From Lunularia cruciata (lineage: Eukaryota; Streptophyta; Marchantiopsida; Lunulariales; Lunulariaceae): a stretch of 64,000 nucleotides of DNA. The notes under the pieces are model-generated. The model had not been told where the DNA came from. It worked only from the letters and a program-made list of their open reading frames with translations, and searched no databases. The stretch is taken from positions 55,368,501-55,432,500 of the forward strand of contig OX419761.1 in the NCBI GenBank assembly GCA_948567375.1, written 5' to 3'. The translations under genes were made by a program, and so were the position numbers. Shown piece by piece: positions 55,929 to 64,000 of this stretch (position 1 is its first letter; the number at the start of each line of letters is the position of its first letter).

Positions 55929-55938
55929 TATTTAAAGG
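55929..55938 (+). promoter_or_regulatory. TATA-like box downstream of the family T ORF
   Basis: TATTTAAAGG, conserved as TATTTAAAGGAGG in inverted copy C (61,651-61,663, minus) and as TATTCAAAGG in copy A (about 11,435). It lies 130-200 bp after the ORF end, as a promoter in a 3' LTR, or in the middle of a long LTR, would. Confidence 0.5.
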
Positions 55939-56242
55939 GGATATTCAGAATGTGATGTTGTTCAATACTTATTTTTTTGAGAATAGGTAAAGCAAAGTGT
56001 TGTGAAGCAGTGCTTGAGCTTAATTCTGAGTATCAATTTTGTGTTTGTGTTTGTGAGTATTGAGAGAATTTCAAAGTGCAAGTCAGAGTGCTTGTTGGAT
56101 GTTGGATTCCATAGCCATGATTCCATAGCTTCATTCTATGTGTTTGATCCCAAGTGAAGTGCAATCAAAGCAATGCCTTGACAGATTTGAGAGGAATTGT
56201 AGTGTTGGTAGTATTTTGCATTTGTGAGTGCAACGTTGAGTT

Positions 56243-57470
56243 GAGCCAAAGATTCTAGCTGCTACAAAAATTGATCCATAGATTGTAGGAGCTCAATCAT
56301 CCAATGACATCACCAGCACCCAAGGACTCAACTTTTCATGATGGCAGATTATGGATCCCAAATGTCCCAGAATTACACTCCACCATTCTAACGGAATGCC
56401 ATGATTCCACCATTATAGGTCATGTTAGAGTAGACAAGACCTTGGAGGAAGTCCAACACCATTAATATTGGCCCAAGATGAGCAACAATGTGAGGGACTA
56501 AGTGCACAACTGCCTACTATGTCAACAAAACAAAGCTTCTAATCAAGCTCTTGCAAGGCTTCTTCAACCTCTCTACACTCCTACACAACATTCGGAATAA
56601 ATAAGTATGGATCTTGTTTGTGAATTACCCAACACCACCTTAGGATTTGACTCCATTGTATTCTTTGTAGACCGGCTCAGCAAAATGATTCATGTATCCC
56701 CTACCACCAAGGATATGACTGCTCCACAACTAGCTCAATTATACTTAGATGTAGTCTTCTCTCACCATGGCTTATCTTGAGTACTCATAACCGATAGTGG
56801 CACTCAATTCACCAGTTTGTTTTGGCAAACACTCTTTGAGTTCTTCAAAACCAAGTTGGTCATGAACATAGCTTACCACACACAAACAGATGGACAAATA
56901 GAGCATGCTTATTGCACTATTGAAGACATGTTGCAAGGCTTCACCTTAGATGAGCAAGAGAGGTGAGACAACTTACTTCTATTGGTGGAATTCTCTTACA
57001 ATAATTCAATGAAAGCATCCACCCAAGTCACTCCATTCTTTCTCATGTATGGCGAGCATCCACTCAAACCTTCTAGCTTGATGAAGATCCATCTGGTGGC
57101 TACCAAGGTCGATGCAGTCAACACATTTGTTTCTAGAATCCAATAGGGTGTAAAGAGCACCAAGCATAGATTGCAGATTGCTCAAAACTGACAGAACCAG
57201 TATGCCAATGCATACCATAGGCACATGGAGTTCAATGTTGAGGATCAAGTGTGGTTTTCAACAACCAACCTCACATAAGTTGGCCCTTGTAAGCTCAGAC
57301 CTCATTTTATTAAGCCTTTTTCCATTCTTTGTCAAATCGGCATTGTGGCCTATCACCTTGAGCTACCACCACACATGAAGATCCATCTAGTGTTCTATGT
57401 TTTCCCTACTATGTAGATATGCTTCCTGATTGGGCCACTATCATTCCATATAAGAAATCCGCCCTTATCC
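56243..57470 (+). pseudogene. G2 integrase
   Basis: Matches G1 integrase block by block (GFDSIVFFVDRLSKMIHV-like text at 56.65 kb, then YNNSMKAS, FFLMYGEHPLKPS). Many stops. At 56,672-56,680 the frame is intact where G1 has lost one base, which identifies the G1 frameshift. Confidence 0.85.
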
Positions 57471-57479
57471 AACACTCAT

Positions 57480-57682
57480 TGATGGCATGGAGTAATATGA
57501 AGTAGAATCTATTCTTCAAAAATGCATCCATGGCACTTGCCACCCATGGGTGGACTATCTTGTACAATGGAAAGGTTACCTACTACATGAGGCAACAAGG
57601 GAGCCTACTGCCAATTTGACACATGCACCGGTGCTAGTGCAAGCTTTTGAGCAATAGCTTCACAATGAGGACATTATGTCTT
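57480..57682 (+). pseudogene. G2 chromodomain
   Basis: Reads YEVESILQKCIHGTCHPWVD, YLVQWKGYLLHEATREP, then the C-terminal APVLVQAFEQ and TAA. Same domain as G1 with its conserved Trp-Lys-Gly-Tyr. It has in-frame TAGs. Confidence 0.85.
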
Positions 57683-57697
57683 AAAAGGAAGGAGGTT
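57683..57697 (+). promoter_or_regulatory. G2 polypurine tract
   Basis: AAAAGGAAGGAGGTT just before the 3' LTR, equivalent to the G1 tract. Confidence 0.8.
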
Positions 57698-57886
57698 TGT
57701 AATACCTAAACATATGATCTAGATAAGAAATTCAGTTTGGTAACATTTGGAAGGAAGTTCCACATGATGGACTAAATAGATCAGAAAGAGGTATCACCAA
57801 AAGGGGACTTCTACTAATAGAGCAAGAACCAAAATATGATGGCAATTTTGAAGGCTTAAATGGATGAATTAGGCCTCAAAAAGATG
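57698..57886 (+). repeat. G2 3' LTR, truncated
   Basis: Starts TGTAATACCTAAACATATG and follows the LTR for about 190 bp to GGCCTCAAAAAG, then ends abruptly. The remaining 400 bp are missing, so no target duplication can be checked. Confidence 0.85.
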
Positions 57887-58280
57887 CCCTAGGACTCAAT
57901 GTTTATATTGCAATGACTTTTCTTGCTTGAATAAAAGTGAATCAATCCTTTGTTGTTGTTTTCATGAATCTCATCTTTTTTATCTTGTCTCGGACTACTT
58001 AATGACCACACATTCTCCACCCAAAACAAACCAACCTCTCCCTATGCAATCCCACTCCAAATCCCACAATTAAAAATTTAAAAATTAGGGATTTGGCCCC
58101 ATAGCTACTCCACTCTTGAATCTACTCTTGAACCCCATCCCATGAGTGACCTTGCTCTTGCTCCACCTCCTTTTACCAACCATACAAGAAATCCACCTCT
58201 TGCTCCCATCCCTACCAACAATCCCTATGTTGGGCCGTCAAGCTATGTGCAGTTTTCCTCAAATCCCACTACTACAAATG

Positions 58281-58500
58281 ATCCCTTGCACTATGGTTGA
58301 TCTCTCTCCTAGTCCTTCTATTACAAGAGATCTATCTCTTGGACCCCTAAATTGTGCAAACATTACCACCCTACAAAAGATCCCCATCCCAATCCCTTGC
58401 ACTATGAGGAATCTCCGTCATGTCCCCTTGCTGCAATAGATCCAACTCTTGGACCGCTAAATTACACAAATGCCCCCATGCCCTGATTTTGTTATCAACT
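58281..58500. repeat. 111-bp degenerate tandem duplication
   Basis: ATCCCTTGCACTATG starts at 58,281 and 58,392, and CTCTTGGACC(C/G)CTAAATT follows in both units. The 97-codon ORF over it is proline/leucine-rich and probably an artefact. Confidence 0.65.
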
Positions 58501-58505
58501 AATTT

Positions 58506-58790
58506 TTGGGGTTTCTGAATTTCTATTTCTATTTTTTTAACTCACATTTTGATACGGTTTCTCTAGTTTTACCTCTTAAAAAAATTCATTCAGATTCCAA
58601 TATATATGGAGTTTGTGAGCACATAGGATGCAGGAACTCAGACACAAAAAGTAAGTGTGAGACCTGTCACTTTATCTCTTGTGCCAATAAGGGAGGCCTT
58701 TGCCTTGGAGGTGGGGAGTTCAGGCAAGGAGAGACATGGTCCTTACTTGTGGGTGCAGGAATTTTTTTGAGTGGGAGACCTCATGACTAG
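58506..58790 (+). pseudogene. Cysteine-rich segment, unidentified
   Basis: A 94-codon frame whose second half reads CEHIGCRNSDTKSKCETC, then SCANKGGLCLG. Closely spaced Cys pairs after a CRNSDTK-like stretch recall the C-terminal Cys-rich domain of PiggyBac-type transposases. No DDD catalytic domain is visible nearby, so this is a weak suggestion only. Confidence 0.3.
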
Positions 58791-58799
58791 AAAGTTCCT

Positions 58800-59640
58800 T
58801 GCTAGATAGTGTGATATGCAGCTTGGAGACCATTCTTCCAAATTTTTAGTTCAGTTCTTGCACTAGCTAAGCATCTAAAGGAAGTCCATAGCCATCTAGC
58901 ACTGAAAATGAAGATGAAAGTTGAGAGAACCAGAGAGAACTATGATTGAAGGACCTTATGTTGATTGCAACTGAAGTAGACTTTGCATCCTTGCAAAAGT
59001 AGTTGAGGCAGTTGGAAGGTAGACAATTCAAGCAATTCTTTTTTGAATAGATCCTCACTCATCTATTCTTGGATAGTAGATTCATGGGAGAGGATGAAGT
59101 CTAAGGAGGAAGACAAGGTCTCTATCCATGGGGCATTAACACATAAGGATGATTAGTCTAAGGAGGAAGGTGAATAAGAGTAGTATAAAGATTTCATTAA
59201 TGCAAACAATATGTTTTCCATTATGTGTGTGTAGTATCTTCCAACATATCATAAATAACCTCACAATATAGTTTCATTCTTTAGTATATTGAGTATTTTA
59301 TATACTGAATGCTTCATATATGTTCTATTCTTTATATTATATTGAGTATTTGATATGTTGGATATTTTGGGTTTAGATATATTTAGTGTTCTAGATATGT
59401 TGTTTTTTAATCATATTTTGTTAATGATTTTGAAATTTATATCAATTTATTATAAAAAAATTGTGTAGAGATTCAATTTTACTTGTGCAAAAATCACCCT
59501 CCTCATGTGTATATAACACTTCCCCTATAGAAGTTCCTTCACCTCTCCTTGTTGCTCCTTTAGGAGAGGACTTTTCCCCTCCCCCTTGTTATTCCTTGAG
59601 GAGAGGACACTTCCTCTCCTCTTGTTTGTTCCTTTAGGGA
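58800..59640. other. No gene seen
   Basis: AT-rich, with repeated TATTGAGTATTT-like phrases around 59,280-59,400 and CTTTAGGAGAGGAC-like phrases around 59,560-59,640. No ORF of interest. Confidence 0.4.
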
Positions 59641-60180
59641 ACATGGACTTAGAGGTGGAGTCAGAGAGGAGGTGATCAGATTTTTAGGTTACCCATTGTG
59701 AGGTTAGGATGTGAAGATAGGAGTCTATCATTGGATCTTGTGAGTCTTATGTGATTAGAGCTAGATGAGAGTAAGGCTTGAGAGAGGGAGGCACACTTAG
59801 TGGAGAGGATGCTCATTCTTCTTGAGAAAGAGAGGAGTATGGTGTTAAGAGATGCATATTTGAGGAAGTCATAGAGTGAGCAAGTAGAGTGTTATAGGCT
59901 TATGTCCCAAAGAGAGCCCATGGTTGAGGATCTTAGGCTCAATGAGCAGTTGTACTCAAGAGAGTTATACATTATTAGAGAGCTTATAAGGAGTTCAATG
60001 GTATGGACATATAGGTAGGTGTGTAGGCTCAAACTCACTACAGAGAGAGAATGTTTCTTGTTGAACTAATATATTTCTTAGTTCAACAAGAACAAGAGTA
60101 TAAGGAGTGAGGATATTGAGCCTATAGGGAGTGAGGTTATGCTTAGAGGGAGTGAGTTGAGTCTATTGATATAGAAACAA
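59640..60180 (+). pseudogene. Coiled-coil relic upstream of the second NIF-like fragment
   Basis: A plus-strand frame reads VRLEREAHLVERMLILLEKE, then VEDLRLNEQLYSRELYIIRE: Leu/Glu/Arg-rich with heptad spacing, interrupted by stops. The arrangement coiled coil then NIF-like block repeats that at 8.2-6.2 kb. Confidence 0.4.
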
Positions 60181-60390
60181 AGACCTGGGAGATACTATTG
60201 AGCCTCATCTCCATATATTGAGTTATTCAGTCAAAGCCAAAATAGCTTAAAGTAAATAATTTTTTATTAAATAATTTTTTAATTAGACAACACTTTTAGA
60301 AAGTTATGAATATTTATAACATTTTGATATCAAAAAATATTTATTAAAAAATAGGTTTTATTAAAAATTGGCTTTTTGAAAATGAAATAG

Positions 60391-60500
60391 AAAAATTATG
60401 AATGAATTTTTCTTTGTGAAAATGAATATCAATTGTAGAAAAATGTTCTACATAGAATTGATATTCATTTTCACAATAAAAATTCAGTTAATAATTTTAA
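60391..60500. repeat. Long AT-rich hairpin (imperfect palindrome)
   Basis: Left arm 60,391-60,440 and right arm 60,446-60,500 are inverted copies centred on AAATG. Each arm contains TGTGAAAATGAATATCAATT or its complement. The inner 37 bp match with a few mismatches, and weaker pairing continues outward. It could be a short MITE-like element or a fold-back insertion. Confidence 0.7.
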
Positions 60501-60774
60501 TAATATTTTCTTTTTAGAGTTGGGATTGACAAAGTTCAAACCCGTAACTTTCATTTAGAGAGGATGAGAGAGCATTATGTGACCACACCAAATATGGAGA
60601 TTGTTCCTTGAAGATCATGACTTTCATGTGATATTGGCTTCTACACCCTTCTCAAACATGTATAAGAGGAGGCAAAGTGGTATGAGGAGAGGATGGTGAC
60701 ACTCTTTTGCAAGCTTTCTAGACTTAGGATGTTGAGTGAGAGGATGAGCTTGTTTGGATAGTTCATTCCTTTTA

Positions 60775-61012
60775 TTTTTTATGCTCACAAGAGGAGGAGG
60801 AAGATATTAGTTTGGGATGTTGGATGCTCAGTCTATATTATGTGAGATAGCAATCTCATCTACATCCAATGGTGTGATGCAATGCAAAAGTATGCATGGT
60901 CCCATTAAAGAGGCTCCGATAGGTTTTAATATGTTTTGTGGCCTAGAGTTAGAGAGTTCATGGGGTATTGTGTGTGATACTTTGAGGTTATGATTTGGAC
61001 CCATAGCACACA
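60775..61012 (+). pseudogene. Second NIF/FCP1-like phosphatase fragment
   Basis: Reads YAHKRRRKILVWDVGCS, then VREFMGYCV, stop, YFEVMIWTHST. Both blocks match the minus-strand relic at 7,020-6,770 (AHDKQRKIIVLDIGC, FEVLIWTHST). It is cut off at 61,013 by the end of family T copy C, so the C-terminal half is absent. Confidence 0.5.
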
Positions 61013-63903
61013 TGTGACAACCCGATAAATATCACTTTTGCGGTAATCAAGTAAGTAAAGTTTGTTCTCAAAGAGATACTATTCAAAATTGGTCAAATAC
61101 AAAGTCAAATAGTAACAAGTAGTTCTTCTTGGTTGCGTCTTTAATCTCTCAGGTAGAAACTACACCCAAAAGAGAGTAACAAGCACTGACTTGCAGTCTT
61201 GTCACAACAATTTGTCACATTTAATCACAACTCAATCAAATCTTTCCAAACAATCTTAATTGTGATGATTTAGTCTCTCCCAAAAATGGCGCTTCATTGC
61301 AAAATGACTTTGCCTTAGAATTGAGTTCCAACCCTCCATTAAAGGCACAACAACCTTGATCAAAATTGCTTCACATCAATATTGTGTTGCACTCACAATT
61401 GCAGAATACTACCGACACTACAATTCCTCTCAGATATGTCAAGGCATTGCTCTGATTGCTCTTCACTTAGGATCAAACACACAGAATGAAGATCAAGGCT
61501 ATGAAACCCAACATCCAACAAACACATTGACTTGCACTTTAGAATTCTCCAAATACTCAGAATTAAGCTCAAGTGACGAGCACTGAAATCAGCACTTCAC
61601 TTTATCTATTCTCAAGAAAATGAATATTGAACTACAATATACTATTAATGCCTCCTTTAAATAGTAGAGCAATCAACATGTGCTAACAACTATACCATTC
61701 TATAACAATTTTTCCTACCTACAAATCCAAAATGACAATGCACCTCTTCATATCTGCCTCTTCATATCTCAAAACTGTTACTAGTCCGTTCCGATATCTA
61801 CTTCTTCCTCAGCTTCCAATCCCAAATTAACATCACATACTACTATATCCTCGGGTTTTACAACCACTAACTCTTCTACTAATTCTAACAATTCTACACT
61901 CTGATCTACAATTATTGTCATGGGCAATCTACATACATCTTCTTCTTGCAACCCATATTTCTCTAAGATTTCTAATGGCAACTCCAAAGATATTTGTACT
62001 CCTATCTCTTCTACTTTGGGTTTCACTCTTACATCCTTCTGAAGTTTATCTATTTCTAACTTAACTAAATCTAATCTAATTGTGATATTGTCTTCCACGT
62101 CTAATATCTTCCTATCTACACAAGTTGTGAGACTAAATCAATAAAGCATTCAAATATCTATCCTTTGCATTTCTTCTCCTCGTCTCCAGCACCAACAATC
62201 TTAACTTGTGCAATCTTGTTTCTTCAATTCTTACACTGGCTTCTGTACTCAGTATCGCATTCATCTTCACTACTATCTCCTTCAATAGCTCAAGCCTCAT
62301 TCTTCTCTCCCATTCCCGATCTGCCTACCGGTCTTCTTGGTACATTGCCAACTCTGCCTCAAATTTGGCCTTCATATTCTCCTTCTCCTTCTCCTACCCT
62401 CTTTGCACTATCTGCTCTTCTAGATTACAAAGTAACTCCCTCAATCTTTCTTCTTCTCTATACCTCATTGTTAACTCTCTTTGCTAAAGCTGCTTCTTCT
62501 TTTCTACACTCTGTATCACTCTATTGAGCTCTTGCTCCTTCTTTGCTACCCTTGCCATAGCATGGATGATTTCTAATTGAGAATTAGCAAACTATTGTTT
62601 CAAGATTTCATACTCAGCTATCTATCTTTCCTTAGCTATGAGATTATGCTTGATTATTCTCTCTCCACTCCCCACTTCTCTCTTCAAATTCTCAATCACC
62701 TGATTCTGTACTACTGCATCTACTTGTAGTACCTCCTTTTGCTCCTCTCCTTGGGTTATACTCTCCCTCAACTCCAAGTTCTCTTCTGCTAATCATGCCA
62801 ATACCTATAACACAATCTTTACATCGGGATACTCCGGCTGCATTTCTTTCTTCTTCTCCTTCAACTTCATCAGCGATGGACAGACAATCTCCCATAAATA
62901 CTCCACTCCTCCGGTCTGGCTCCCTTTTGCCTATGAGCTTTTCTCCTTCTTTGCTTCTTCTTTGCCTGACACTCTTCTCCTCAGCCAAAATCGCTTAATT
63001 GGAAGTGATTCTTTGCTCCCCAAACTCTCACTTTCCATGTCCCTTCTTTGACTTAGCCCCGCCTCATAAGTCATGTTTCTTCTGGATTGGATACCTCTCT
63101 GAATGATAACCTTCTTCTCTTTTTTCTCTAGAACTTCCTCTTCTTCTTTATGGTTATCTTCTTCTACCATCTCCTGCTTTCCCTTCTCTTCCTTTGGTAC
63201 CGGCTGCATTTCCACTCCATCCTCACTCTTGCTACTCACTTCACCACTCTGCAACGTAAGTTTGGGTTCTTCTTCTCTCTCCGAGTCTTCTGACTTGTAC
63301 TCAGCTTCTCCTTCCAATTCTTCTCCCGACGATGCTATTACCACCAGGTCTTTCTTTGGGTTCACTTTCCTGGTCTTCCATGGCCTGGTCACCGCTACTT
63401 CTTCTTCAGGTCAACTCCTCTTCTTCAACTTTGGAGCATTCACCACCAATCTCACGCTCTACCCCGTCTGTGTGTAGTACTCATCACTACTTCTGATCTG
63501 AAGAATGTATTGTTGCTTATCATCATCAACATCTCTCCTTAAGTCGGGATGGAAGTGCGACACCATCTTGTGTTGTTCCGCCAAATTCAATCCCAAGTTA
63601 AAGTGGGCTGCAAATGGCACAATGTAGTGTGGAGGTGACTTTTCCTACAAATTCCACACCATTTGTCTCATGTGCTGATAGAAGCACTTTGCCCAATTTA
63701 TCGGTTCCCTGGCAAACATCTTATGGAAAAACACCACTTGATTTTTCATCACATAAGTGGTTTGCTCTGGCTTAAAGATGGCCATCATTGCTCCTACAAT
63801 GCCTCTCCTCATAGGGTCCTTATAACTCTCAACCTTATATCCATTCTTTGTACATTTTGAAGAAAAAGTGTCTCGTACTTCTTGGGTTTCTTTAGCTACC
63901 TTT
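61013..63903 (-). mobile_element. Family T element, copy C (5'-truncated)
   Basis: The plus-strand left border TGTGACAACCCG is the inverted 3' terminus of copy A. Going left to right in plus view: trailer, TATA-like box (61,651-61,663), C-terminal ORF, coiled-coil ORF and N-terminal ORF, ending at about 63,903 in the middle of the gag-like coding start. The head is replaced by the start of copy D in the opposite orientation. Confidence 0.7.
61781..63903 (-). pseudogene. Family T gag-like protein, copy C (best preserved)
   Basis: From 63,903 to 62,931 one frame is broken only by TAG, TAG and TGA. It reads VAKETQEVRDTFSSKCTKNG, DPMRRGIVGAMMAIFKPEQT, NQVVFFHKMFAREPINWAKC, then PPHYIVPFAAHFNLGLNL. 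After a Glu/Ser/Lys-rich middle the frame changes (62,692-62,988). The C-terminal ORF 61,781-62,098 carries EDNITIRLDLVKLEIDKLQK and ends EEEVDIGTD. Order and blocks match copy B. The protein is a compact N-terminal domain followed by a long coiled coil. No enzyme motif is seen, so a structural, gag-like role is the best guess. Confidence 0.6.
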
Positions 63904-64000
63904 TTAGTACCCACATTTTTTGGTTTTGGATAGATTTTAGGAAATTTTGAAGAAGAATTACATTAGTAAAGCAGGAGGGTTTAACAAGAAAGAAATAAGA
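63904..64000 (+). mobile_element. Family T element, copy D (start only)
   Basis: AGTACCCACATTTTTTGG and TTTTGAAGAAGAA match the first 45 bp of copies A and B on the plus strand. It is head-to-head with copy C and runs off the window end. Confidence 0.6.

Larger units (their letters stand above)
52780..56236 (+). mobile_element. Family T element, copy B
   Basis: Begins TGTGGTACCCACATTTTTT at the same terminus as copy A and runs to about 56,236 (right border within some 8 bp), where the terminal 400 bp seen in copy A are missing. It carries a long gag-like coding stretch (53.6-55.8 kb) and, after it, a TATTTAAAGG box (55,929-55,938). This trailer includes CAATCAAAGCAATGCCTTGA, also in copy A (near 11,665) and, inverted, in copy C. 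It sits inside the G2 RNase H. Confidence 0.75.
48860..57886 (+). mobile_element. G2: old chromovirus copy interrupted by a family T element
   Basis: Same family as G1 in the opposite orientation: 5' LTR 48,860-49,451, primer site, gag, protease, RT, partial RNase H, [family T copy B], integrase, chromodomain, polypurine tract, truncated 3' LTR. It has many TAG/TGA stops and key changes (zinc-knuckle Cys to Tyr, protease DPGA to DPRA). It is much more decayed than G1. The C-terminal part of RNase H is missing at the right end of copy B, so that insertion was accompanied or followed by a deletion. Confidence 0.9.

Noticed and set aside
1-64000. tRNA, rRNA, CRISPR arrays, bacterial operon signals
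   Set aside because: None seen on either strand. The primer sites at 45,195 and 49,453 are tRNA-complementary sequences, not tRNA genes.

Overview
The window looks like intergenic heterochromatin from a land plant with a large genome. A gymnosperm is my best guess, but the sequence does not prove it. I find no intact host gene, rRNA, tRNA or CRISPR array. Almost everything readable is retroelement at different stages of decay. The evidence for a plant is an initiator-Met-type primer site, a chromodomain Ty3/gypsy element, and a decay pattern in which nearly all premature stops are TAG or TGA. That pattern is expected from deamination of methylated CAG (CHG) and CGA (CG).

Layout: 0.5-1.6 kb holds three local tandem duplications. 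1.8-2.1 kb is a minus-strand scrap of the same reverse transcriptase (RT) element that occupies 16.8-21.4 kb. 3.9-5.0 kb and 23.0-23.8 kb are two relics of one unidentified basic/coiled-coil protein. 6.2-8.2 kb (minus) and 59.6-61.0 kb (plus) are two relics of a coiled-coil plus FCP1/NIF-like phosphatase gene. 10,253-12,106 is a complete 1,854-bp TG..CA element with a 5-bp target duplication (family T). Further T copies lie at 52.8-56.2 kb, 61.0-63.9 kb and from 63.9 kb to the window end.

The centre (27,338-47,525, minus strand) is one nested stack. The outer element E2 is a Ty3/gypsy-type element flanked by TCAT. Its order is 5' LTR, gag with two zinc knuckles, protease-like region, C5-cytosine methyltransferase, RT, RNase H, integrase, PHD finger, 3' LTR. 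Its gag is interrupted by a nearly intact chromovirus (G1, 39,321-45,948, duplication GGTAC). Its methyltransferase is interrupted by an internally deleted relative (E1, 31,950-36,129, duplication GAAT). Next to the stack, an older chromovirus (G2, 48,860-57,886, plus strand) is itself interrupted by a family T copy.

The most interesting content is the Ty3-type element carrying both a cytosine methyltransferase and a PHD finger, the T family with a gag-like ORF upstream of a TATA-like box, and the RT element with a zinc knuckle and a possible restriction-like endonuclease. All coordinates, identities and counts were read by eye. No database search or computed alignment was possible.
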